Positions 22,529 to 32,561 of a stretch of 58,947 bases of DNA are shown here, in pieces. Below the pieces are notes generated by a model. That model saw nothing but the letters and a program-made list of their open reading frames with translations, was not told the DNA's origin and did no database searches. The position numbers and the translations under genes were made by a program. Origin of the DNA: Nemertoderma westbladi (lineage: Eukaryota > Xenacoelomorpha > Nemertodermatida > Nemertodermatidae); NCBI GenBank assembly GCA_032718475.1, contig JAUCBJ010009085.1:1-58947 (forward strand), written 5' to 3'. Positions within the stretch are counted from its first letter, which is position 1, and the number at the start of each line of letters is the position of its first letter.

Positions 22529-22982
22529 TTTCAAGCGGAGATTGAAAAATTCACACCTGAGGAAAGGAAATTATTACAACATATGAGACGATCAAATGTA
22601 TAATCTTGCTCCATTAATAGATATGTTTTATAATTATAATATGCCAGTAATTGTTAATAATCAAAATATAGCGATTAAATATGAAATAGCAAATGGCAGC
22701 AGAGGAAAAGTTGAAAGTATTCAATTTCCCGAATATACGACATTTACTACAGAAGATTATTCTCCTGGTAACACTATAAAAGTTCAGCGACCATCATGTG
22801 TTCCTGAATTTGTTGTCTTAGATCCAATGTTTCGGAAATGTCCTCTGGAATTGAAAATGTTCCATCTGGTTGATTTCCATTGTGGCCATTGTAATAGAAA
22901 ACATTCGGATCACAAGAAACTCCATTTAGTTTTGAAATTGAACCCAATTCCCAAAGTCAAGCCTTTAACTCACTGTTCATAA
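22529..22982 (+). pseudogene. PIF1/Helitron-like helicase C-terminal relic
   Basis: A frame ending in FTPEERKLLQHMRRSN, then the open 128-residue segment at 22596-22982 with LAPLIDMFYNYNMPVIVNNQ and IANGSRGKVESIQFPEYTTF. PIF1-type helicases, including those of Helitrons, have a similar 'MPV-...-NGSRG-V' stretch late in the helicase domain. The Walker motifs are absent, so this is only a tail fragment. It ends with a Cys/His cluster (FHCGHCNRKHSDH). Alternatives are a host PIF1-like gene fragment or another mobile helicase. Confidence 0.45.
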
Positions 22983-24215
22983 GATACAAGGTTTACCATT
23001 TCAATCTATGATAATTTTTTTAATTAGAAGCTGCTAGTGGCATCACGTGGCTAATGTTTGCAAGGCAATTCATGAAAAAGTTACACCCCACAACCTGATT
23101 TTGATTGAGGCAGTTACTGAAGGCTTTTCAATATAATAATACTAAACCAGATAGGCGATCCAGTTGAAAGGCTGCTGCTGCATGGCAAACAAAAGAGTTC
23201 CAAATTAGTTACCTTGGGGACCACTCATATCATCAACAATCATTTCAAGTACGTATATTTACAGTTGTTGTTACTCTGTTCTGCATAGCGTTCTTGTCCT
23301 ATTTTTGCAACCTTCACTGCCTTCGTTAATGTAACAAATCACTCGGCTCTTATGTTCTTATATTTATATATGCGGCTATTTAATATTCTAATATTCATAT
23401 GATTACATAGTTATTACTAGAAAGAATCACCTTGTAATTGGTTAATCTACTCAAGTCTGAGCTGTATTATTATACATAACATGTGTTCCTGATTTTTTAA
23501 TAAAGTACAGTGTATCTGGAATCATTTATCAATCTTTTTGATTTATTTCCCAATATATTATTTCCATTTACAAGTTATCAAAAATTCATAATGTAGTGGA
23601 AAACGGGTAGAAATCCAGGCTATATCTTCCCCGAAGTCTAGCATTCCACCTAGGCCCTTACAACATTTGAGGCAAGTCACTAAACAAGCCTGTCTACATC
23701 CCAGGACCCTCTATACAACACAGTATTTGCTGATATGTTGCATCTTGCTGCATCCAAGTTCATGAGATGCAGTAGATGAGGTACAGGTGGGTGGACCTTG
23801 TTTTATGGTTCACCGGATGAAATAGTAGAAACAGAGTTTAAGAAAGACATCGAAGAGAGGTGATATCTATGTTTTCAATATCATGCTATCAAGTCAAATG
23901 TAGCTTCTATTTAGATTACCCTATACTTGGATTACCTTGCCTATCACATCTTACCTATATAACCCCTAATCTAATCAAACTTATATCCATATCCCGTCCC
24001 GCCCCGTATTCCAAATATCCATCCACCATCCCTCCTGGTGGGCACCAGTTCACTAGCTATGCTATTTGGCTGCCCCCTTCAATACCTATATATTGTATTG
24101 ATATATTTTTTATGTGCGTAAATTAGGTTTAATTTATGGTGCTTTTAATTACTTATATTATTGTATATTGGTAATAAATAATAATTATTATTAGTACCGG
24201 GCTATAAAATGTTGT
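22983..24215. other. No gene recognised
   Basis: AT-rich sequence. One 88-codon frame at 23860-24126 has no recognisable features. No repeat partners within the window were noticed. Confidence 0.45.
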
Positions 24216-25060
24216 ACAAATACCGGAGGGGGGGGGGGGGGGGGGGTCATTTGGACCCATCCCCACACCCCTCTAACATCTACAAATTTCCGCGAAAACG
24301 TCTCATTTTTTGTTTGTACGTAGATTTCACTAGTCGGAATCCGACCGCAAAAAAAATTTTCGAAAAAATATACTGGGGTGGTAATTTTGCAGCAAAATTT
24401 CAAGTAGTGAACAATTTTCGGCTAATCGTTTTTCAATACAGGTTTTCTGGTTTTTCAATTTTCAGGTTTTCAATACACATTTTCAGGTTTTCTGGGGCGC
24501 TGATTCTAATGGGATACATTTCTAAGTTGTCAGATCATTGCTACTCGTATTTTTCGGCGCAATATGGCAAATTTTGGTGCTAGCACCAAATTGCGTACCC
24601 ATCACCAAAAAGTATAAGATTGAGATGTCAGATGTCCAGTGCTGTTTGTATTGATTTCATTGGATTGGACCCTCAAAAATCCGTATAACGCAAGAAATAA
24701 GGTGACACAATCAATTGATATATTTGATGGGTTTCAAAATTTTGTGCTAGCAACTTGCAACGTTTGCATCCACTTCAGAAAAATATGAGTTTGAGATGTC
24801 TAGTTAGATAATAATTATTTATTCCATTAAATTCAGAACCGCCACAAACCTCGAAAACGCGATAAATAAATTGTCTCCAGCAATTGAACTATTGAATGGA
24901 TTTGCAAAATTTTGTGCTGGCCCCAAATTTTGACACAGCACCAAATAATACACGTTTGAAACGCCTGGTGCAACTCGTATATATTCCATCGAAACCAGAA
25001 CCCCAAAAAAACCTATTGCGTAAAAAATAGGGTCAAACAATCAGTTTACAAAATTGACAT
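24216..25060. repeat. Poly-G-headed repeat with about 165-bp diverged units
   Basis: Starts with G19 (24228-24246). It contains GGTTTTCTGGGGCGCTGATTC (24485-24505), nearly the core of the 6547-7340 array. About 165-bp units follow, marked by GAGATGTC (near 24622 and 24793), TTTTGTGCTRGC and GGTxxxACAATCA. It is likely related to the 4.4-kb element's interior but has no matching far end. Confidence 0.6.
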
Positions 25061-25539
25061 ATTTCAAAATTTAAAATTCAAGTACATTGTTTTCTAGTGA
25101 GCTACTCACTTATTGGATGCTCCCTGGTAACAAAGAGAATCGCTTGGCAGTGGTTTTGTCACATGACTGTTCTTAAATTTGTGAATTTGTAAAAGTTTGC
25201 TAAAGCTTTTGTACCGATTTTTTCCTAATTTTGAGGTACTTTTTGTTTATGTCTCAATACTGTTTTGATGATAATTTTAGTTTATTAATAGATAATATCA
25301 TATGGTTATGGTTAATATATTAGTCTTTTTGTCTCCAGTCATTGAACCCCCTGATTGGTTATGTGTAGGATACTTCTGCTCCAAGTGTCTTGGATTCTGA
25401 GATGGCATATATGAAATATATGATTCTTTCATATATCTTATACCATATATGAAAGGGCAAGATATGGTTTTTTGCATTAAATCATATCAAGGGGATGTAA
25501 ATCACCTGGAACCACACATTCTCTCAATGTCATTATATT
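25061..25539. other. No gene; short dyads only
   Basis: Contains an ATATATGAAA/TTTCATATAT palindromic cluster near 25405-25460. Nothing else is visible. Confidence 0.4.
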
Positions 25540-25930
25540 AAGGGCAGTGGTAGAGCCTGTGCTGCACTATAGCAGTCCTTGATAGGATCCTACAGTAGAA
25601 GACACCAGATTCCTTAATGGTACATAAACCAGAATGCTGTGCAAGACATACAATACAATCCTCAGTTAGAAACAAGGCAGTGTACTTTACAAGCTAGGTA
25701 GTGACTGTGAATTTCCAAAATGCACCACCACCCTTCTGGTATTAAGAATGAGACTTACCGGCCATTGTTATCATAGAACTGATCAGCAGTAGCATGAGCT
25801 TGTTCTATGGTGACAGCTGTCACGGCAAGAGGAAACTTCGTTGTCAGCCATTGATATTACTTAAACGACGGCTCTAAAAGACAGTGGTCTTGATAATGCC
25901 ACAGACAAGGCCATCCGACTCAGGCTGACC
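25540..25930 (+). pseudogene. Decayed LINE 3' coding relic
   Basis: Frames with stops give VEDTRFLNGT, RMLCKTYNT, LRMRLTGHCYHR, HELVLW and KDSGLDNATDKAIRLR. This follows the ending seen in LINE C (KMLRRVN..., RFPGHRFRREDQPVHNLVLW, KDTGLEDADDLA) at low identity. I infer an old relative of LINE C. No intact frame remains. Confidence 0.5.
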
Positions 25931-26144
25931 AATTGTCAGCCTGACCATGGGTGACCATGTATGCATATACTTTCTAGTATGCACAAATTATTACATTCCA
26001 CGCATGTATACGTAGGTTTTCAAATTTTTCTGGGCATATAAGCCATATTTAGAAAGGCAATTACCATAAGGTAGCTTAGTATTAATAATCTATAATCATT
26101 TACTTCATGTGACCTACATATAGCAGTTCAAATAGGCCTACAAG

Positions 26145-27458
26145 ATGTCAGAGGAAGTGGCTTGCATTGTATCATGTGATACAAATAACATTCTAACAAC
26201 AAACAATTATCTTCAAAAGCGCTGGAGACTTTACTTGTTGGTGGGCATGTTGCTGTTGTATCAAATGATTCCAGGATGGTGCCAGAATCTATTGGAGTCC
26301 TTCTTCCCAATTGTTGTAGAAGAGCGTGGTTGGTCAAAAACTCTCATTGGTGCATTGCTGGCAACATTTAACTTGGTGAGATTAATAATATACATTACTT
26401 GCCCTCATTTTATTACCAATTGGGGAACTCGCATCTCTTTGGGCCTATTCGGTATTATTGGGGCAGTTTCTCAGTTGGCATTTGGGTTTGTGGAATATAT
26501 TCCAAAAAGCAATGGGTTGTTATATATATTGGCTTGTTTTTCTCTGCGCATTATTGAAGCTGTTGGGCTCAACATAAGTTTTATTTATTCATTCAGTCTA
26601 TTGATAGAATTATTGCAAACACAGAGAACTATATTAGCTAGTCTAGCAGTTGTATGTGGATGTTTTGGATTTATGGTTGCACCTGTATTTGGTTCAACAA
26701 TTTTCGCTGCATTGGGTTTTGAGTTTCCATTTATAATATCGGGTTTGATGTTTCTCATTGTCGCCCTATACTGCTGGAAGGAGGCGCCAGCATATATTCA
26801 TGACAGATCTGAATCAAAAGATGACAGACCAACTTATCTTGGATTCCTGAAGAATCCAGCAATTACACTTATATTTATTTTAAACGCTTGTTTCAAAATT
26901 CATTCATCTTTTACCATAGCTAATTATTCGGCCTATATTCACCATAACTACAATGTGAACCAGTACAGAATTGGTGGTATATATATGATATTTCCAGTGT
27001 TTATTACAGCCACTGGTCTAATAATGGCATTAATGATGAATAAATTGAGACCTATCTTACCAACTGTATTTGGTGCAATATTATTAACAGTATCAATGCA
27101 ACTAATAGGCCCAACAGAACTACTGGGTTTACCTCATTATCTTGGTATCTCTATTGGTGGATGTGCTCTCCAAGGAATCGGGTATGGATTATACGAAACC
27201 CCTGCTATAGAAACACAAACACAATTGGCTATGAATATTTGTGGATATCATGATAATGTTGACACCAGATCACTTGTCCAACAAATGTTTCGAATTTCTG
27301 CCTCTATTGGGGCTATTATAGGTCTTGTTTTAGGCGGATTTCTCAATGATTTTTTTGGAATGGAATTAGCTTGCTCGCTCCTCAGTTTGTTTGGGTTGCC
27401 TTTTCTTTTTGCACTGATGGCAGTGTTCGCTTTCAAATGTGGTGTTACTGAGAAGTAG
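26145..27458 (+). CDS. MFS membrane transporter, SLC18B1-like, intronless
   Basis: Uninterrupted 437-residue frame from ATG at 26145. The protein has about 12 hydrophobic segments in two halves split by a charged loop (YIHDRSESKDDRPT, around residue 220), the Major Facilitator fold. Family-like features are ERGWSKTLIGALLATF after TM1, LRIIEAVG in TM4 and GFMVAPVFGSTIFAALG in TM5. These resemble the SLC18B1 (vesicular polyamine) branch, though an SLC16-like monocarboxylate carrier is not excluded. It would sit in the plasma or vesicle membrane and exchange small solutes. The single exon and intact frame amid decayed repeats suggest an expressed gene or a retrocopy. The cytoplasmic N-terminus lacks a signal peptide. 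Confidence 0.8.
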   Translation: MSEEVACIVSCDTNNILTTNNYLQKRWRLYLLVGMLLLYQMIPGWCQNLLESFFPIVVEERGWSKTLIGALLATFNLVRLIIYITCPHFITNWGTRISLGLFGIIGAVSQLAFGFVEYIPKSNGLLYILACFSLRIIEAVGLNISFIYSFSLLIELLQTQRTILASLAVVCGCFGFMVAPVFGSTIFAALGFEFPFIISGLMFLIVALYCWKEAPAYIHDRSESKDDRPTYLGFLKNPAITLIFILNACFKIHSSFTIANYSAYIHHNYNVNQYRIGGIYMIFPVFITATGLIMALMMNKLRPILPTVFGAILLTVSMQLIGPTELLGLPHYLGISIGGCALQGIGYGLYETPAIETQTQLAMNICGYHDNVDTRSLVQQMFRISASIGAIIGLVLGGFLNDFFGMELACSLLSLFGLPFLFALMAVFAFKCGVTEK

Positions 27459-27672
27459 TTGAATTCTTTATTGTGTTGGGGTTGGGCGCCAGAGGATCCG
27501 TTATTTTGTTATAGCTGCTTGTGGTGGTGGTAATAATTTCTTTGATTTAATAACTTTTGTTTTATGTTTAGTTATTTTATATCATTTGTATTTTATCCCG
27601 AATTTAATGTTCTATTTCATTGTATTGTTGTGTATCATGGCATTATTTGTTAATATCACTGGCTTAATTAAC

Positions 27673-27678
27673 AATAAA
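27673..27678 (+). terminator. Polyadenylation signal for the transporter gene
   Basis: AATAAA lies 215 bp after the stop codon, followed within 30 bp by a T-rich stretch (TTATTTTTG). This is a reasonable 3' end for the transcript. Confidence 0.55.
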
Positions 27679-27734
27679 TAACGATCTTATTTTTGTCCCT
27701 TTATAACGTAGACGTAAACGTAGAACCGACAGCC

Positions 27735-28075
27735 GACAGGCTTTGCTGACAGCTGTTGCCGATATGTTTTTGCCAACGGCCAACAGGTTTTTACCGACAG
27801 GTTTATGCCAACAGCCGACAGGTTTTCACCGGCAGGTTTTTGCCGACAGCCGACTGGTTTTAGCCAACAGGTTTTTTGCCGACAGCCAACAGGTTTTTGC
27901 TGACAGCCGAGAGGTCTTTGCTGACATCCCAGAAGTATTTGCTGACATCCGACAGGTTTTTGCTAACAGCCAACAGGATTTTGCCGATAGCTGTCAGGTT
28001 TTTGCCAACAGGTTTTTGCCGTCAGCCGTAAGGTATTTGCTGACAGCCGACATGTTTTTGCCGACAGCTTTTTGC
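27735..28075. repeat. 21-bp minisatellite
   Basis: Tandem units like CAGGTTTTTGCCGACAGCCGA, about 16 copies with substitutions and some shortened units. It keeps one frame open for 139 codons (FADSQQV-type heptads) only because the unit is a multiple of three. Confidence 0.8.
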
Positions 28076-28079
28076 ATCT

Positions 28080-29160
28080 GGAATATGCTGCAGTACTACC
28101 AGTACAGCAATGCAACGGAACGCATCAGCCACCAAAGCAACTTGTACAGGTCAGGTAGGTAGGTTAGGTTCCAGTACTGTCCTACTACCTGACTAGTGAC
28201 TATGGTACTGTAAATTGCCAAACTGCATACATCAGAATTCAGTACATAACATATACAGTTCAGTCTGCCAGCTCGCAGCTCTGCACACTTTACCCGTAGC
28301 TCTGGCAACTTTTTTTTACCAGGGCCTGTATGGACATATTATGCGATCCCCCTAATAATTAAAGAGCTTTATGTTTGTTTACCCTACTTAATAAAGTAAA
28401 CTGCAATACAACAATACTCCGATTCTGCAATGCAATAGGCGAATAGGTTTCGGTCTGCAATCTGCCGAGTTTACAATTGTGAACAGCATTTTATCAATGT
28501 TCCTCATCATTTATTTGATTAATTATAGTGTCAAAAGACGCCCAAGACTCTCAGCTTTCAATTGATATAAGCCACGTGTGAAATGATTGATGTGTATTTG
28601 AATGGATCTAAAATTGCTGTCTATAGATACTAAGATAAACAATTATCAGATCACTTTGTACAGTAGTGATGTCACATCTGTAGCAGCCAATCACAGCCGA
28701 TTTTCAAAATTGGCTTCCCGCGCTTACTTATTTAAACCGGCCATTTCGACAATTTCCTTGTGTTCCTACAAAAAACACACCCCACCACCACCACTCGATT
28801 AAGTGCACTTTGTTACCCCTTATTCTTATGCTTTGCCCATGACTTATTTATTTATAGTTTCTTGTGTATTTCATTAATGTCATTTATTTATTGTTTCATA
28901 TGTACTCTGTAGGCGATATCTATAGTTTCAGTTTCATTTGTGTCTGTGCAATTTGGACTTTTGGTTTTCCAAGGGATGAGCGGAGTTTTTGTATCTATGC
29001 ATGCATACCGAATGTCAATAAACAATATATATACAGGCACGCCAATATTGGTTACACCTTGTCATATAATAACAAAATTATTATTTTAAGCAAAAGTTTC
29101 ATTAAAATAAAGATACAGAACTGTAGGCTTATATCGTATTCAAATTAATATTGAAATTTA
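28080..29160. other. No gene recognised
   Basis: Contains short frames without features. TTATTTAAACCGGCC near 28726 could be a chance TATA-like site. No repeat matches were noticed. Confidence 0.4.
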
Positions 29161-29164
29161 AAAT

Positions 29165-29712
29165 ATGATGGGGGTAAGAATACACTGAAGGGGGTTAAAT
29201 TTCTGCTGATTTACGGATCGTTCTACTCTTACTGCTTTTTCAGCTATAATCGTGTCGATTGGGTGTTCTCTATCTGTTACAACTCCAGTATAGTGTATAT
29301 TCCGTAACTTCCTTCTCTTAATCAGGTTTATAATCGTCTACCTGTTCCAGTTTCTTTCCTTTACAGGGGCCTCCACTGGTGATTGGCAGTGGCCACTCCG
29401 TGTCGGGAAGTTTCAGGAAGTCTGGTCCGTAGTACCAGAAGTCGTGGTGTTTGAAAATAAACTCTTCTGGGGATAGTCCTTGGCTCGCACAGTCTGCCGG
29501 GTTCAACTCTGTAGGAACGTATCTCCATTGTCTGATCTCGGAGAACCTCCTTACTCCCTCTATCCGGTTTGCTACAAAAGTTACGAAGTGTCTTGACTCG
29601 TTTGAAAGTTGACATAACACCACCTCCGAGTCCGAATGGAAGTAATTTCATTCGATTTTGAGTTCCAACGCACTGATGACTTCTGCGTGCGATTTTACTG
29701 CTAATGAAGTGA
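29165..29712 (-). pseudogene. BEL/Pao pol fragment (RNase H to linker)
   Basis: Minus-strand reading gives SHAEVISALELKIE, YFHSDSEVVLCQL, RHFVTFVANRIEGVRRF, WRYVPTELNPADCASQG, then WYYGPDFLKLPDTEWP and, in a neighbouring frame, HYTGVVTDREHPIDTII. The 'TDS/SDSE...VANRI...NPAD-ASxG...W-GP-FL' order is the hallmark of BEL/Pao pol after RT. At its upstream end it stops against the 3' end of LINE D, so LINE D may have inserted into this element. One stop and one frameshift are present. Confidence 0.75.
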
Positions 29713-29855
29713 AGATTTTTATTTATTCCACATTGGATAAAATTTGTACATACATTAAAACAATAAATAAATAAAATCGGATTAAATTATGGCTGTAGCT
29801 ACTGAAACTTTTAGTCAGGGTTTATTAACAGAACTTGTATAATATGTAAAATACT

Positions 29856-32561
29856 TTAAGAGTTGAGAGGCATTGAATCGTCCCCATGGGTTAGTGTGAT
29901 TGGACGTTCTAAGATCATTAAAAACAGAGCTTGTCTGAGTGGTGAGCTCGCCGACTGTGTAGCATTGCACGTAGCGTAATGGAGTTTATCTGTGGCAGGG
30001 CCTCCGCAGAGCCAGCAGAGACAGTTTTCACTGGGTTTCCAGCAATTTATTTTACTGCATATTTTTTGGTGACACCCGTTGGAAATAAGCTGAGCCGCGG
30101 CGCGGCGGCGCAGACCAGTTAAGTTCTCTAACTTTACATCGCTGGATGTCGGGTCATCGATTACTTTGAGAATTGAGGATGAGGACGCGTATCTACTGAC
30201 ACCGCACCACATCTTCCAGAACAGTGCCCGTATCCGCTGGACATGGTCTAATTTGGTTGGGTCATCCTCCGAAAAGATACTGCATCCGTATGTAATAGAT
30301 GGGACTATTACGGATTTCCATAGGCGAGTACCCGAGTCCTTAGATATTAGTGTAAGGTTTATTTTCATGGCTATACGAGTGCATGCCGCAAGGCCTTTGT
30401 TATAGAGATGGTTGTAATGACCGCTGGGCCCGTTCTTTGATGACAGAACCACTCCTAAATAGTTGAATTGGGTGACGAACTCGATGGTTTTACCATTATA
30501 ATGAATTATGTCTGTCTTCGACCTTTTTCCACCGCGGCGAAATTTAATTGCTTTAGTTTTAAAAATATTCACCTCCAGTCGATTTGCCCTGCAGTATTTT
30601 TCGAGCTTGTTTAATGCAAGCTGGGCCTCGTTGATTGTGTCGGCTACAATCACTAAGTCGTCGGCGTATAATATTACATAGCACCACAAGGTTGTCAATA
30701 AAAGTGGAATGTCGGAGATAAACAGGCTAAACAACAACGGCGAGAGTTTGTCTCCCTGTATTACCCCGGTTGTCTGTTCTATTGGATCTAGCACAAATGT
30801 GCCAATGCAGATACATATGTAATTCACTGATATTATAGCCCATATTACAGCAATAAATTTTTTACTAATTCCAATAGCGGATAATTTCCTGCAAAGAAGT
30901 TGACGGTCTAGGGAGTCGAACGCTTTGGAGAAATCGATGAACACGCAATAGGCATGTCCCGGACCTGCCCCTGGTTGTAGGGATGATTTGATACGGTTAA
31001 ATATAAGTTTTACCGCCATTATAGTGGATCTCTTCTTTCGAAAACCGTACTGCTGGTCGGGTAGTTTCCTTAGAGTCTCAGCCCATGTATATAGTCGAGT
31101 TGCTATAATGCTTGTGTAGATTTTGAGTAGACACGACAGTAGGGCGATCCCTCTATATGAGTTTGGAGACGATTTTCCACCCTTTCCTTTGTAAAGGGGG
31201 ATAAGATATGACATGATCCACGCTGCTGGGCACACTGCCATGTTGAAGCAGAATGAGAATAGAGTAAGCAGATAAGGTAGTAAATGTCCAAAACCCAACT
31301 TCATCACTTCATTTGTTATGGAGTCTGGGCCTGCTGCCTTTCCGTTTTTCTGGCTGTTCACCGATTCAGTGATCTCTGTAGCACTAATAGGGGCATCCAG
31401 AGCTGGGCAATTGTTTTCCGGGAGGTCCGGCAGAGGTAGAGTTTTATCTCTCCCCAGAAGGGTTGAGAAATGTTCCGACCAAGTAACCTCCGGGACTTGT
31501 TGAGCACAAGTTTTCTCCTGGCGCCCATTCTTTAATATGTTCCAGAAAATGGCCACATCAGTCTCGCATTCCTCGATCAGTTTTAGCTCTCTTTGTGCCT
31601 CGTATAGCTTCTTCCTCTCCTTGATAACCTGTTTGTAACATCGTTGACTTTTAGCATACAGCTGTCGACTCTCAATGGTGGGGTCTTTTTTCATATCCAA
31701 GTAGGCGTTCTTCATTTCCTGTTTTGCCTTGTAACATAAACCGTCAAACCACATTTTTGCTTTTCGAGGTCTTCCAGGTTCGGCCGCATCTACGATTGCC
31801 ATCGTAACGTAGTTACAGGCTTTATCCACGCCCTCTGCCAGTGCCTGGTCAAAGTTTTCTTGGTTTAGGTTTCTGTCCAGTTTCTCAGTATTAATTTTTC
31901 TAATAGGTTTCTTTCTACGAGCTCTTTCCTCCAGTGCGGATTCCAGTTCGATTACTATATTGATTCGTTGATGTTTTGTGAACATTGTAGGAATAACCTC
32001 CATTGAGCACACCTCTTGTATCTCCTTATCGGCAAACACTAAATCTATCACACTTTCCCCGTTCCAGCAATAATATGTTGGAATTTCAGCGTCATTTAGA
32101 CAATGTAGGTTTGCCCCTAGCAGGCCATAACTGAGCGAATCTCCTCGCGGGTCATTTCTGTCTAATCGGCAGTTTAAGTCCCCCGCCAATATAATTGGCT
32201 TGTTACTTTTCCTTCTTACGTCATTTATTGCCATAGTTAAGTCAAGAAGGATGTCTGAAACATCCGTTGCCGGCGGGTAGTACGCGACTAAAATTACCAG
32301 ACCACTCGTTTGTTTGGCAATAATGTTGTCATTTTTGTATATATGTGAACCATGGCAAGGAAGTCTCGAGTTTATAGCCAAAGTCATTCCACCATATGGA
32401 CGACCTCTATCACCCTTATCACAGTTGATGTTGATACAGTTATAATCAGGGATTGACACATTCTCTGACATAGTTTCCGTTAATAAAAGGATATCTGGCG
32501 ATTCAAAGGTGTCGTCCATCGACGCTTCCATCGTGGACTTTATCCCCTCTACATTCCACAA
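29856..32561 (-). CDS. LINE D ORF2: endonuclease-reverse transcriptase, intact
   Basis: 901 codons without a stop. The EEP endonuclease shows LWNVEGIKS (metal-site Asn), LLLTET (catalytic Glu), AGDLNCRLD, SVIDLVFAD and a terminal TKHQRI where SDH is usual, so Asp is replaced though His is kept. The RT shows FIDFSKAFDSLDR, GVIQGDKLSPLLFS, the YADD box (30669-30658) and FNYLGVVLSS. A C-terminal CWLCGGPATDKLHYATC gives a CCHC knuckle. No ATG opens the frame: the first codon after the upstream stop region is TTG at 32561, and the frame overlaps the end of ORF1, so expression by reinitiation or frameshift is inferred. The length is typical of single-endonuclease LINEs. Confidence 0.88.
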   Translation of the reverse strand: MWNVEGIKSTMEASMDDTFESPDILLLTETMSENVSIPDYNCININCDKGDRGRPYGGMTLAINSRLPCHGSHIYKNDNIIAKQTSGLVILVAYYPPATDVSDILLDLTMAINDVRRKSNKPIILAGDLNCRLDRNDPRGDSLSYGLLGANLHCLNDAEIPTYYCWNGESVIDLVFADKEIQEVCSMEVIPTMFTKHQRINIVIELESALEERARRKKPIRKINTEKLDRNLNQENFDQALAEGVDKACNYVTMAIVDAAEPGRPRKAKMWFDGLCYKAKQEMKNAYLDMKKDPTIESRQLYAKSQRCYKQVIKERKKLYEAQRELKLIEECETDVAIFWNILKNGRQEKTCAQQVPEVTWSEHFSTLLGRDKTLPLPDLPENNCPALDAPISATEITESVNSQKNGKAAGPDSITNEVMKLGFGHLLPYLLTLFSFCFNMAVCPAAWIMSYLIPLYKGKGGKSSPNSYRGIALLSCLLKIYTSIIATRLYTWAETLRKLPDQQYGFRKKRSTIMAVKLIFNRIKSSLQPGAGPGHAYCVFIDFSKAFDSLDRQLLCRKLSAIGISKKFIAVIWAIISVNYICICIGTFVLDPIEQTTGVIQGDKLSPLLFSLFISDIPLLLTTLWCYVILYADDLVIVADTINEAQLALNKLEKYCRANRLEVNIFKTKAIKFRRGGKRSKTDIIHYNGKTIEFVTQFNYLGVVLSSKNGPSGHYNHLYNKGLAACTRIAMKINLTLISKDSGTRLWKSVIVPSITYGCSIFSEDDPTKLDHVQRIRALFWKMWCGVSRYASSSSILKVIDDPTSSDVKLENLTGLRRRAAAQLISNGCHQKICSKINCWKPSENCLCWLCGGPATDKLHYATCNATQSASSPLRQALFLMILERPITLTHGDDSMPLNS

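Noticed and set aside
27743-28162. 139-codon frame across the 21-bp minisatellite
   Set aside because: Open only because the unit is a multiple of three; no domain, start context or flanking support.
28726-28745. Promoter with TATA-like TTTAAA
   Set aside because: No downstream gene; AT-rich sequence yields such matches often.
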